From Lachnospiraceae bacterium (GTDB lineage: Bacteria; Bacillota; Clostridia; Lachnospirales; Lachnospiraceae): a DNA stretch of 64,000 nucleotides. The DNA lies in the NCBI GenBank assembly GCA_024405115.1, contig JAKSPD010000002.1, positions 62,001 to 126,000 of the forward strand. The letters run 5' to 3'. Position 1 is the stretch's first letter, and every line of letters starts with the position of its first letter. The notes below the pieces were generated by a model. That model made no database searches, was not told where the DNA came from, and saw only the letters and a program-made list of their open reading frames with translations. The position numbers and the translations under genes are program-made. Below, piece by piece: positions 1-8,742 of the stretch.

Positions 1-738
1 GTTATACTGCCATAAGAGACCGTAAAAGATGCCGTCATAGTAATTTGCAGTCATTGAATAATGCTGCATACCGATTCCCTCGGAATTGTAGCCTGCGGCG
101 GGATTGAGTATGATATGCGGTTCAGACCAGTTCTTAAGGTCCTTTGACGTCCTTACGGAGATTCTCCTGTCGACAAAGGCTGACCGATGGAGAAGCGTGT
201 ATTCTTCATCTATCGGATTATAAAACAGCTTATTAAGTGCATCCGAAGTCTGCGGATTTGCTACAAGTTCCTTATGTTGCTCAAAATTAATCCCGTCTTC
301 AGAAAAAGCTATCTCGACCCCAATCCAGTCATTCTCTCCATTGGCCTCTTTTTCTCCCATGTCAAGCATTCCTGTAAGCTTGTATCTCTTTTTAGGGTCC
401 GTTTCAAATTTATCGTAAAGTACCGTACACCCGTGAAGGCCGCTCTTTGATATTGAAAGAGCCTTAGTACCATTAATTTCAACATCAGTAAATGTTTTTA
501 AGTCATCAGATTCAGCAAGGAAAAGGTCCCTTACCCCGTCAACTGCCCATTCACGTACATTTTCATAATAGATTCTGTATTTCCCTACAGTGTCATCATA
601 AAACATGGACGCATAAGGTCCAGCCGGTGCTACGGAATAAAGCTCAGGCTTAAACCATCTTCTTATTGTATCCCTTCTGAAATCAATCCAGTAATCATCA
701 AAAAGGGGAAGCTTCATTTTATATTCCTGTTTTCTCAT
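1..738 (-). CDS. Beta-propeller glycoside hydrolase-like protein (3' end beyond window)
   Basis: The reading frame is open from an ATG at 738 to the left edge, giving 246 residues without a stop. A good ribosome site (AAAGGAGA) lies 8 bases before the ATG. The protein has repeated aromatic/acidic blade-like segments such as YDDTVGKYRIYYENV and SDDLKTF, followed by FSEDGINFE and TSKDLKNWSEP. These resemble the five-bladed propeller fold of GH43/GH32-type glycosidases. I cannot assign the exact family or find catalytic residues with certainty. It is the last visible gene of an ABC-importer operon, so trimming of an imported oligosaccharide is a reasonable inference. Confidence 0.6.
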   Translation of the reverse strand, partial: MRKQEYKMKLPLFDDYWIDFRRDTIRRWFKPELYSVAPAGPYASMFYDDTVGKYRIYYENVREWAVDGVRDLFLAESDDLKTFTDVEINGTKALSISKSGLHGCTVLYDKFETDPKKRYKLTGMLDMGEKEANGENDWIGVEIAFSEDGINFEQHKELVANPQTSDALNKLFYNPIDEEYTLLHRSAFVDRRISVRTSKDLKNWSEPHIILNPAAGYNSEGIGMQHYSMTANYYDGIFYGLLWQYN

Positions 739-756
739 TAAATGTCTCCTTTAGAC

Positions 757-798
757 AAAATTTGCCCCTCTCTCTGATAAAGAAGAAAGAGGGACAAA
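757..798 (-). terminator. Terminator-like hairpin between oppF and the glycosidase
   Basis: On the minus strand TTTGTCCCTCT pairs with AGAGGGGCAAA (11 bp with one G-U), followed by TTTT. It ends a few bases before the Shine-Dalgarno site of the next gene, so it may be a leaky terminator or a processing/stability hairpin rather than a full stop. Confidence 0.55.
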
Positions 799-804
799 TA
801 CTAA

Positions 805-1788
805 TTATTCATACAGATGGCAGGCAACGAAATGTCCGTTTCCCACATCCTTAAGCTGAGGCTCTTCTGTCTTACATCTTTCCATGCATCTGTCACATCT
901 CTCATGGAACGGGCAGCCTGCAGGCTTGTTGATCGGGCTCGGCACATCACCTTTTAAGATGATACGCTTCTTATCCCTGTCAAGAACCGGTACAGGAATT
1001 GCAGAAAGAAGTGAAACGGTGTAAGGGTGCTTCGTGTTGGCATACAGCTCTATTGAGTCAGCCATCTCCACAGCCTTGCCAAGGTACATTACAAGGATTC
1101 TGTCGGACATGTACTGAACTACTGAAAGGTCATGTGCAATGAACACATATGTGAGGTCCCTTTCCTGCTGGATATCCTTCATGAGGTTAAGAACCTGGGC
1201 CTGAATTGAAACATCAAGTGCCGAAACAGCCTCGTCGCATACAAGAACCTTGGGATTGATTTCCATTGCCCTTGCAATGCAGACTCTCTGTCTCTGTCCG
1301 CCTGAAAACTCATGGGGATATTTGAAGAGGTAATCAACAGGAATGTTAACAAGCTTAAGTGCCTGCTCCATCATATATTCACGCTCTGCCTTGTCCTTGT
1401 ATCCGTGGATGAGAAGCGGCTCCTCCATCTCGGTGTAGATTTTCTTCATTGGGTTAAGTGCAGAATAGGGATCCTGGAAGATCATCTGTACCTTTTTACG
1501 GAATTCAAATCTCTCTTCCTTTGAGAACTTTGTGATGTCCTTTTCTGTTCCATCTTCGTTGAAGTATACATCTCCGCCTGTCGGATTCTCCAGAAGCATC
1601 ATTGCCTTGCCAAGTGTTGTCTTACCACAGCCTGACTCACCAACGATACCGAGTGTCTCATTACGCTTTACATTGATGGTAACATCATCAACGGCCTTTA
1701 CATGGCCCACGGTTTTCTTGAAGAAGCCCTTCTGAACCGGGAACCATACCTTTACATTCTCTAAACGGAAAATATTATTATCAGCCAT
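805..1788 (-). CDS. oppF: Oligopeptide-type ABC transporter ATPase (OppF/DppF)
   Basis: This 327-residue protein is one of the two ATPases that power import through the OppBC channel. It has a Walker A GESGCGKTT, a Q-loop, the signature FSGGQRQR, a Walker B VLVCDEAVSALD and a switch histidine in IAHDLS. The C-terminal oligopeptide/dipeptide extension has a four-Cys region (CPFHERCDRCMERC) of the kind proposed to hold an Fe-S cluster. Its start overlaps the stop of oppD by one base, so the two are probably translationally coupled. Substrate cannot be read from the ATPase; peptides, nickel and oligosaccharides all use this family. Confidence 0.93.
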   Translation of the reverse strand: MADNNIFRLENVKVWFPVQKGFFKKTVGHVKAVDDVTINVKRNETLGIVGESGCGKTTLGKAMMLLENPTGGDVYFNEDGTEKDITKFSKEERFEFRKKVQMIFQDPYSALNPMKKIYTEMEEPLLIHGYKDKAEREYMMEQALKLVNIPVDYLFKYPHEFSGGQRQRVCIARAMEINPKVLVCDEAVSALDVSIQAQVLNLMKDIQQERDLTYVFIAHDLSVVQYMSDRILVMYLGKAVEMADSIELYANTKHPYTVSLLSAIPVPVLDRDKKRIILKGDVPSPINKPAGCPFHERCDRCMERCKTEEPQLKDVGNGHFVACHLYE

Positions 1789-2816
1789 TAGTCTACCTCC
1801 TTATGTCCGGCGCATCTGAGGCATCTAACCATGTGACCTTCCTCAATCTCAAATCCGGGAATCTTTCCCTTAAGACATGCATCGGTACAGAAAGGACATC
1901 TTCCTGCAAATTCGCAGCCTTCCTTAAGATCAGCCGGGTTTGGTGTGCTTCCGGGAATCGTGGTAAGCTTCTGCCCCTGTTCAAGTCCGAGAACAGGCAC
2001 TGAACTGAGAAGCATCTTTGTATACGGGTGTGAAGGATTTGAGAAAATCTGTCTGAGTGATCCTTTCTCAACTATTCTTCCCATATACATTACAATGACG
2101 TCATCAGCCATTTCTGTAACAAGACCCATGTTATGGGTAATGAGGATTATTGACTTATTATAATCAGTCTGGAGCTTTTTCATGAGTTCCATGATCTGTG
2201 CCTGAATGGTAACGTCAAGTGCGGTTGTGGGCTCGTCGGCAATAATAAGCTCAGGGTCATTGATCATTGCAATTGCAATAACAATACGCTGCTTCATGCC
2301 TCCTGAAAGCTGATAGGGATAATCCTTTACCCTCTGTTCCGGAGCGGGAATTCCAAGCTTTTTAAGCATGTCGATAGCCTTTTCCATGGCCTCTTTCTTT
2401 GACATGCTCTTATTGTGCTCCAGAAGACCCTCAATGATCTGATCACCGACCCTGTAAACAGGATTAAGAGAAGCCATGGGATCCTGGAATACCATTGAGA
2501 TCTCGGGTCCTCTTAGAGATCTCATCTCCTTTCCGTAGTTTGACATCTTGTCAATACGGTATTCCTTAGGTTCTTCAGAATTTCTGTATGATCTGTAAAT
2601 TACATGATCAGAATTGATTATGGCGTTTTTAGCCATAAGTCTTGTAACTGAGTGCACGGTAACAGACTTTCCACATCCTGACTCACCAACGATTGCAAGT
2701 GAACGTCCCTTCTCAAGCTGGAATGAAACATCCTTAATGATTTTTATGACCTGACCGTCAGATTTGAAACTGGTGTTAAGATTTTTGACATCAAGTATTA
2801 TTTTCTTATCTTCCAT
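1788..2816 (-). CDS. oppD: Oligopeptide-type ABC transporter ATPase (OppD/DppD)
   Basis: This 342-residue protein is the partner ATPase of OppF. Visible motifs are Walker A GESGCGKS, signature LSGGMKQR, Walker B LIIADEPTTALD and switch ITHNMG. The C-terminal tail carries CEFAGRCPFCTDAC, matching the Cys-rich extension typical of the family. A strong AAGGAGG-type site precedes the start, 12 bases downstream of oppC. D-then-F order is standard for Opp/Dpp operons. Confidence 0.93.
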   Translation of the reverse strand: MEDKKIILDVKNLNTSFKSDGQVIKIIKDVSFQLEKGRSLAIVGESGCGKSVTVHSVTRLMAKNAIINSDHVIYRSYRNSEEPKEYRIDKMSNYGKEMRSLRGPEISMVFQDPMASLNPVYRVGDQIIEGLLEHNKSMSKKEAMEKAIDMLKKLGIPAPEQRVKDYPYQLSGGMKQRIVIAIAMINDPELIIADEPTTALDVTIQAQIMELMKKLQTDYNKSIILITHNMGLVTEMADDVIVMYMGRIVEKGSLRQIFSNPSHPYTKMLLSSVPVLGLEQGQKLTTIPGSTPNPADLKEGCEFAGRCPFCTDACLKGKIPGFEIEEGHMVRCLRCAGHKEVD

Positions 2817-2828
2817 CTTTACACCTCC

Positions 2829-3737
2829 TTACTGCTGACGAGGATCCATTACGTCACGGAGTCCATCGCCAAAGAAGTTAACAGCCAGAACAAAGAGGGA
2901 AATTGCAAGTCCGGGAACGAGCCAGCAGTGGGGATTGTTGATGAGGATGCTTGAAGCCTTTGCGGCGTTAAGCATAGTACCCCATGTAGGAGTATTCATC
3001 GGAACACCGAATCCCAGGAATGAAAGACCAGCTTCCTGCATAACATATCCGGGGATGTTCATTGTAAGCTGTACGATAACGGTAGTAAGCACTGAAGGAA
3101 GAATCTGTGAGAACATGATCTTTACATTGCTCATTCCAAATGCCTCACATACCTTTACGTATGTTTCTTCCTTACGTGCTATGAATTCTGAACGTACAAG
3201 TCGGAAACAGCCTGTCCAGCCTGTAAGGGCAAATATCAGGATAAGGTTCCAGGTACCGGGACCGATGAAAGCTACAACGATAAGTACGAGGATGAGCTGA
3301 GGGAAGCAGCTCACGATTTCCTGAAGACGGACAAGACATTTGTCAATGAAGCCCTCAAAGTAACCTCCGATTGCACCAAGAATCGTTCCAATGGTAGAGC
3401 CGATAAATGATGATACTACAGCTATAAGGACTGATGTCCTTCCTCCGTAAAGTATTCTTGCAAACAGGTCTCTTCCAAGTGAGTCAGTACCAAGCAGATG
3501 CTCGGCATTGGGGCCGACAAGTTTTGCCTTAAAGTTGGGGGCATTTGGATCCCACTTTGTGAAAATGGGAGCACCTATCATAAGGACAAGGAATATTACG
3601 ACTACCAGAAGTCCAAATACTGCAAGACGGTTATTGAAGAACTTACGTACTTTTTTCTTCCATAACTTTGTGCCGTATTTTCTGGCGTTATCTATGGAGT
3701 TGGTTGTGTTTGTATTTGTTACATTATTCTCTGCCAC
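2829..3737 (-). CDS. oppC: Oligopeptide-type ABC transporter permease (OppC/DppC)
   Basis: This 302-residue integral membrane permease forms the channel together with OppB. A hydrophilic N-terminal stretch precedes the first helix (about residues 36-58), where a DPN motif follows in the OppC N-terminal domain. The binding-protein-dependent transport fold follows, with an EAA-like loop around EAFGMSNVKIMFSQILPS that contacts the ATPase. Length and order match OppC. It lies 12 bases after oppB with an AAGGAGGTG-type site, inside a single minus-strand transcription unit. Confidence 0.92.
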   Translation of the reverse strand: MAENNVTNTNTTNSIDNARKYGTKLWKKKVRKFFNNRLAVFGLLVVVIFLVLMIGAPIFTKWDPNAPNFKAKLVGPNAEHLLGTDSLGRDLFARILYGGRTSVLIAVVSSFIGSTIGTILGAIGGYFEGFIDKCLVRLQEIVSCFPQLILVLIVVAFIGPGTWNLILIFALTGWTGCFRLVRSEFIARKEETYVKVCEAFGMSNVKIMFSQILPSVLTTVIVQLTMNIPGYVMQEAGLSFLGFGVPMNTPTWGTMLNAAKASSILINNPHCWLVPGLAISLFVLAVNFFGDGLRDVMDPRQQ

Positions 3738-3749
3738 GATAACACCTCC

Positions 3750-4694
3750 TTACTTACCAAGACGGACTCTCGGATCAAGGAGAGCACCAATAAGGTCGAT
3801 AAGGAAACTGATTGAAAGCATCATTATCGCCATGAACAACGTGTAAAACATAACAACCCAGTAGTCAGATGCCGTGATTGCCTTTGTAAGCACCTGGCCA
3901 ACTCCGGGCCATGCAAATACAGTTTCAACGGCAACAGATCCGCCGATAAGAATCGTAAGTCTGAACAGAAGGATCGTAATTACGGGTCTCATTGAGTTAC
4001 GGAAGATATGCTTGATATATACCTTCCACTCCGGAATTCCCTTTGAACGTGCAAGCTTTACATACTCCTGATTGGCAACATCGAGCATGGTGTTACGTGT
4101 GTAACGCATAAGGTTACCACAAAGAGGAATTGCAAGTGCGCATACAGGTAAAATTAAATTTGGTAACCTTGAACCACCGCCTGCAGGAATACGTCCGGCT
4201 GAAGGAAGAAGTCCAAGTTTTATAGAAAAGATCTGAATCAAAATTAGAGCAAAGAAATACTCAGGCATTGAGTTTCCAAGCACTGCTATTCCACGTCCCA
4301 GATAGTCAATAATAGAATTCTGCCAGAATGCAGAAAGCATGCCTATCAGAAGGCCGATAACAGTTGATATCAGAAGTGCATATAGCGTAATTTCAAGAGT
4401 CGCAGGCCACTTTGCAATAAGTCCGTCCTTTACGGTATAACCAAGTGCAATTGACTTTCCGTACTCGCCTTTAAATATATTTCCCCACCATCTGAAGAAC
4501 TGGACAATAATGGGATCATTAAGTCCAAGCTTTTCTCTCATTTCCTCAGCGGCTTCTTTTGTATAGTTATCTACACCAAGCATCTGTCCTACAGGGTCAA
4601 CGCCTGTTGACTGCAATGCGATAAAGATAACCAGACTAATTACGAAAACCATGATGACCATGGTGATCAGTCGTCTAACAATGTACTTTGCCAT
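3750..4694 (-). CDS. oppB: Oligopeptide-type ABC transporter permease (OppB/DppB)
   Basis: This 314-residue permease begins MAKYIVRRLI, the typical OppB start with one helix followed by an extracytoplasmic segment and a five-helix core. The EAA loop is near LARSKGIPEWKVYIKHIFRNS. The ribosome site AAGGGGG lies 7 bases before the ATG. The leader has a small hairpin (GAAAATC/GATTTTC, 4720-4738) and a strong terminator-like hairpin further upstream (4755-4785). Expression relative to the binding protein is therefore probably reduced. Confidence 0.92.
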   Translation of the reverse strand: MAKYIVRRLITMVIMVFVISLVIFIALQSTGVDPVGQMLGVDNYTKEAAEEMREKLGLNDPIIVQFFRWWGNIFKGEYGKSIALGYTVKDGLIAKWPATLEITLYALLISTVIGLLIGMLSAFWQNSIIDYLGRGIAVLGNSMPEYFFALILIQIFSIKLGLLPSAGRIPAGGGSRLPNLILPVCALAIPLCGNLMRYTRNTMLDVANQEYVKLARSKGIPEWKVYIKHIFRNSMRPVITILLFRLTILIGGSVAVETVFAWPGVGQVLTKAITASDYWVVMFYTLFMAIMMLSISFLIDLIGALLDPRVRLGK

Positions 4695-4754
4695 CGAAAA
4701 CCCCCTTATATTTGGTTTTGAAAATCATTAAGATTTTCGGGGTACTTTTTTGAT

Positions 4755-4785
4755 AAAAAACGGGACCCGGCCGAACCGGGCCCCG
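4755..4785 (-). terminator. Intrinsic terminator/attenuator between binding protein and oppB
   Basis: Minus-strand RNA can form a 10-bp GC stem (4761-4770 with 4776-4785, one G-U, loop UUCGG) followed by UUUUUU. The downstream operon genes have no obvious promoter of their own, so partial termination would give excess binding protein over permease. Confidence 0.8.
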
Positions 4786-4817
4786 CAATTTTGTTTTTTA
4801 GTTACAAGGTCTTTTAA

Positions 4818-6560
4818 TTACTTAAGATCCCACTTGTCAAACTGGTAGTCATAGAAGTACCAGCCGTTACCGAAGCAGTTATCAGGAGTAACAACGTTGT
4901 CCTTTAACCATACCTGCTGGGTAAGTGTGTAAACAGGGATAAGGATTGAGTTGTCTTTATCCATTGCCTGAAGCTTAGCAAGTGCTGCAGCCTTAAGCTC
5001 ATCGGTGTAAGCAAGCTCGAGTTCCTTAACAGCATCCTCGAAGATGGGAGCTGTCTCAACCATCGGCTGATAGTTAGCTCTCAGGTATAACTGATACCAT
5101 GAAAGTGAGTCAAATGCTGAAAGTCCGAAGTAAGCTACATCGTGAGTCATTCCCTCGTAAACGTCAGCTGTTACGTTGTTGGTGAATACTCCCTCGAACT
5201 GAACGCCGATGTTGCCAAGGTAGTAAGCAATAGCATCCATAAGGTCTACTGTTGCCTGATCTGAATAGTAGTAGTAGCACTTGATTGTGTGGCTGTAATC
5301 GAATCCAGCCTCATCGAGCATTGCCTTAGCCTTATCGGGATCGTAGTTGTACCAGTCGCCTGCATAGTTGGGATCATTATGAAGAACACCAGACTGTGTA
5401 AGAGCTGCTGTGTCACCGAAGATACCATCGATAACTGTCGGCCAGTCAATAGCATATGCAAATGCCTGACGAATTCTAACGTCATCAACGAACGGCTTTC
5501 TTGTTCCGTCAGCTGCGTTGAGGTTGAACATAAGGAATCTGAAGAATACGATCGGAACACCGATGAAGTTGTATCCAGCAAGATCCTTCATAACTGCATA
5601 GTCATCAGCAGATGTTGATGTGAAGTAGTCAGTCTCACCAGCCTGTGCAGCTGTTGAGGGTGAAGATGCCATTGAAACAACGATCTTTGTGAAGTTGTAC
5701 TCTTCTGTTCCTGCGTACTGGGGGTTCTTCTCCATTACGTAGTAGTTGCCTTCTACCTGCTCAGTTACCATGAAGGGTCCTGATGTTACAGGAAGAGTTC
5801 TCCAGATTTCATTTGTAACGAATGTTCCCTCTCCGCCAACTTCTACGTCACCGTAAACGTGCTTCGGGATAACTGCTACCTGGCACATAAGTGTAAGGAA
5901 TGATGCGAAGGGATCAGATAACTTGATTGTAAGAACATCGCCTTCTGCTGAGATACCTGATACATGATCAGCTGTGCCAGCATTGAACTCTGCATAGCCT
6001 TCAATATACTTCATAGCTGAAACAACGTATGCCCAGAGTGAACCATCGTTCTTGCAGTAGGTCTCAAGTGTGAAGATAACGTCGTCCATGGTAATGGGCT
6101 GTCCATCTGACCATTTCCACTTGGTGTCAAGTGTCATTGTGATGGTCTTACCATCTTCAGAAACGTTCCAATCCTTCATGATTTCAGGCTTTGCAGGATT
6201 GAGATCCTTATCAGCTTCGATAAGTGTAAGCCAAGTAAGGTTTGTAACAACGCCGGGGCAGTTGTTTGATGCATCGTTAAGAGGCATCGTGAAGTCGAAT
6301 TCGTTTGAAGGGCTCTGCTGACGAACAACATGAAGAACCTTCTCTGCGGGTGCTGCAGGTGCTTCTGTAGCTGCGGGTGCCTCTGTAGCTGCTGCTGTTG
6401 TTGCTGCTGCTGTCGTAGCTGCTGCTGTTGTAGCTGCGGGTGCCTCTGTAGCTGCGGGTGCTTCAGTAGCTGCTGCTGTTGTAGCTGCGGGCTGTGCAGC
6501 ACAAGCTGCCATTGAAAGAACCATAGCACAAGCAAGCATGATAGCTAAAAATTTTTTCAT
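4818..6560 (-). CDS. Extracellular solute-binding lipoprotein, family 5 (OppA/DppA-like)
   Basis: This is the substrate-capturing lipoprotein of the adjacent OppBCDF importer, about 580 residues. The start at 6560 (MKKFLAIML) is chosen over an in-frame upstream ATG at 6587 because AAGGAGG sits 7 bases before it. It has a short lipoprotein signal with the lipid-modified Cys in SMAAC, then about 50 residues of repetitive Ala/Thr/Glu/Pro linker. The SBP_bac_5 fold follows, including WKWSDGQPITMDDVIFTLE and the region DVRIRQAFAYAIDW. Family 5 proteins bind peptides, nickel complexes or sugars; the enzyme neighbours favour a carbohydrate-derived ligand. Confidence 0.9.
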   Translation of the reverse strand: MKKFLAIMLACAMVLSMAACAAQPAATTAAATEAPAATEAPAATTAAATTAAATTAAATEAPAATEAPAAPAEKVLHVVRQQSPSNEFDFTMPLNDASNNCPGVVTNLTWLTLIEADKDLNPAKPEIMKDWNVSEDGKTITMTLDTKWKWSDGQPITMDDVIFTLETYCKNDGSLWAYVVSAMKYIEGYAEFNAGTADHVSGISAEGDVLTIKLSDPFASFLTLMCQVAVIPKHVYGDVEVGGEGTFVTNEIWRTLPVTSGPFMVTEQVEGNYYVMEKNPQYAGTEEYNFTKIVVSMASSPSTAAQAGETDYFTSTSADDYAVMKDLAGYNFIGVPIVFFRFLMFNLNAADGTRKPFVDDVRIRQAFAYAIDWPTVIDGIFGDTAALTQSGVLHNDPNYAGDWYNYDPDKAKAMLDEAGFDYSHTIKCYYYYSDQATVDLMDAIAYYLGNIGVQFEGVFTNNVTADVYEGMTHDVAYFGLSAFDSLSWYQLYLRANYQPMVETAPIFEDAVKELELAYTDELKAAALAKLQAMDKDNSILIPVYTLTQQVWLKDNVVTPDNCFGNGWYFYDYQFDKWDLK

Positions 6561-6572
6561 TGTTTCCTCCTT

Positions 6573-6617
6573 AAAAAATTTCTGCATAAGCCGGATAATG
6601 CCGACTTATACAGAAAT
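6573..6617 (-). promoter_or_regulatory. Large hairpin with U-tract in the binding-protein leader
   Basis: A 17-bp stem (6578-6594 with 6601-6617, two G-U pairs in RNA, 6-base loop) is followed on the minus strand by six U, then directly by the AAGGAGG of the binding protein. The predicted transcription start (about 6609-6611) lies inside the stem, leaving about 11 bp at the very 5' end of the mRNA. Confidence 0.65.
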
Positions 6618-6644
6618 CTTACCATTTTATTTCAATTAATTCAA
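6616..6644 (-). promoter_or_regulatory. Sigma-A-type promoter of the binding-protein gene
   Basis: On the minus strand TTGAAT (6639-6644) and TAAGAT (6616-6621) are separated by exactly 17 bases. The spacer contains ATTGAAATAAAATGGT, which recurs with one mismatch in the promoter region of the lyase gene at 11663. Confidence 0.65.
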
Positions 6645-6712
6645 TTAAATTTGACTTTGCAGAGTTATTTTGTTACTTAAACACAAATTCATGTAAGTTA
6701 TTTTGTATATTA

Positions 6713-7912
6713 TTACTTATGTCTGCTCACAGACCAATAATAGACACCCATGATTATAAATATTACTCCGTTGATTATCATGGTCAACAAACCGCCGAAT
6801 ATTTCAAGCATTGGAATCGTTACAAATCCGGATACAGCCGCTCCGAGCATATAAAGTGCAATCCTCCACGACGAGAATTCTCCTGCATGCTCATAGTCAA
6901 CAATGGATGCGCATATTACCGGACATGAATAATCAATAATGTTCTTAAAGAATACACCGGCAGCATACATTACTATAAACAGAACAGTATTTTTCCCGAC
7001 AAGCATTAAAGGCATCAGGACACAGAGCATTACAGCCGAGATTAGAGTCAGGAGTCCATCTATCTTATGCTTTGATATTTTTGCATAAATAATACATCCG
7101 CCCATAATTACTATATTTGAAATAACAACCATGAGCGATGCGGATTTTGAATCAACAATTCCATAGTAGTAGCCCACGGTTGTCAGAAGAGCAAACGTCC
7201 CTGAAGCAAATCCCCTGAGGAAATTGGGAACAAATAATTTTTTGAAAGGACCATATTTAAATATGCTCTCTCCCGTTCTGTTCTCTTCATGTTTATCATT
7301 ATCATGAGGATTGATTACCACATAACGCTTTCCCACTACTGTGGATGCCACATACATGATGATTCCTATGAAAATAAACACTGCGGCAGTTTTAAAATAG
7401 TCAAACCTTCTGATGAAAAAAGAAAAAAGTGTAGTGGCGGACATGCTTGTCAGCCCTATACAGAAGCCGGCCGTAAGCAGTACATGTCCATAGTTCTCCA
7501 TATCGATTATGAGATACGGAAGCTTATATTCAATTATTCCTATAATTGAGTATGATATATACGCAATAATACTGGTCGACAAAATTATCGCATACTTTAT
7601 TCCGACAGACATGCCAGGAACAACGCTTACGATAAGCATGCCGACACATAACGGAAGAATCAGATAGTTGGCATCCGCATTGATTTTAATTATTTCTTTT
7701 TTCCTCTCAAGCACCGGGCCCAGAATGAGCATGGCAGCCGCCTGTACTATCTGGATTACTGCTGTGTATACAGACACCTGACTGCTTGTAATTCCGCCCT
7801 CAAGCATGAATGACTGTATCAGTCCGCCACTCACAAAGGTATTTGCAAAATAATAAAGTATGTACCTTATATAATACAGCCTTATGTTCTTTTTTTCTGT
7901 TTTCCTGTGCAT
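6713..7912 (-). CDS. Major facilitator superfamily transporter
   Basis: This 399-residue polytopic protein has about 12 hydrophobic segments and basic cytoplasmic loops such as ERKKEIIK and KISKHKID, the usual MFS layout. The N-terminus MHRKTEKKNIRLYYIRY is positively charged (inside). It is encoded 16 bases after the aldolase and before the ABC importer operon, within the catabolic locus. It could import a monomeric substrate or export an intermediate; the sequence alone does not settle this. Confidence 0.8.
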   Translation of the reverse strand: MHRKTEKKNIRLYYIRYILYYFANTFVSGGLIQSFMLEGGITSSQVSVYTAVIQIVQAAAMLILGPVLERKKEIIKINADANYLILPLCVGMLIVSVVPGMSVGIKYAIILSTSIIAYISYSIIGIIEYKLPYLIIDMENYGHVLLTAGFCIGLTSMSATTLFSFFIRRFDYFKTAAVFIFIGIIMYVASTVVGKRYVVINPHDNDKHEENRTGESIFKYGPFKKLFVPNFLRGFASGTFALLTTVGYYYGIVDSKSASLMVVISNIVIMGGCIIYAKISKHKIDGLLTLISAVMLCVLMPLMLVGKNTVLFIVMYAAGVFFKNIIDYSCPVICASIVDYEHAGEFSSWRIALYMLGAAVSGFVTIPMLEIFGGLLTMIINGVIFIIMGVYYWSVSRHK

Positions 7913-7928
7913 AGCCTAAACGTCCGGA

Positions 7929-8699
7929 TTATTTTCCAATTTTTGATAGGATTCCAAGATAATAGTCAGAAAGTGCACACACATCCGCACCAAGGCTGAT
8001 GAAGCTGAAACCTTCATCAACAAGCTGTTGATAATTTCCAGGTCCGCCTACCGTACCGACAAACTTTCCATATTCATGTGCTTTTTTAGCAATGAGCTTT
8101 CTGGTTTAAGCAATCTCTGGATTTGAGAAGTCACAAGGTGTTCCGATTCCCTGACTGAAATCACCCGGACCGAAGAATATCATGTCTATTCCCGGAAGGG
8201 CGCATATTTCGTCAAGTTCAGCAAGTGGTTCCGGGTCCTCAATCTGTGTTACCACAAATCTCTGTTCATTAGCCTGCTTCACATATTCCTGTCCATCAAC
8301 AAGGCAGAACTTTCCATCTGCGTTTCCTCCGTCAATGGGCCTGCGGCCGATAGGATGGAATTTCGTGTAATAAACCACCTGCTTTGCATCCTCAAGGCTC
8401 ATGAGATGAGGAACCATTATACCTGCCGAATCAGCCTCAAAGGGATGGATGAGGTTGCTGTACGGGCCTCTCTCAACCCTTGTCAATGTATCACAGTCAT
8501 AGATTTTTGCCGCTCTGATGGCGTTTTCTATGTCTGACATGTCATTCGGGACATGCTCCATGTCAACCCATATGCAGTCAAAACCGCACATGGCTGCCAG
8601 TTCTGCATTTCTGGCGTCAGCAAGGTTAAGCTTTATGCATGTTGCAACTTCACCGGCGCGCATTTTTCTCAAGACTCGGCTTTCTCTCATTCTAAACAT
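7929..8699 (-). pseudogene. HpcH/HpaI-family aldolase interrupted by an in-frame TAA
   Basis: The frame from the ATG at 8699 (ribosome site AGGGAG) encodes a class II metal-dependent aldolase of the HpcH/HpaI/RhmA type, which cleaves 2-keto-3-deoxy acids to pyruvate plus an aldehyde. Visible features are the catalytic-histidine segment MEHVPNDM and the metal-binding region IEDPEPLAEL to GPGDFSQG. Codon 198 is TAA (8106-8108). The same frame then continues for 58 residues to a stop at 7929-7931, and its KKAHEYGKFVGTVGG segment is the normal family C-terminus. One base change would restore a normal 256-residue enzyme. Real pseudogene, sequencing error and read-through cannot be separated here. 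Confidence 0.8.
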
Positions 8700-8742
8700 A
8701 TGAATAATCTCCCTGATTTAAGTGCATTTCTTTTTGGAAACA

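Noticed and set aside
6330..6515. Plus-strand frame very rich in Cys and Ser opposite the binding-protein gene
   Set aside because: It is the mirror of the Ala/Thr/Pro/Glu linker codons and has no ribosome site or family likeness.
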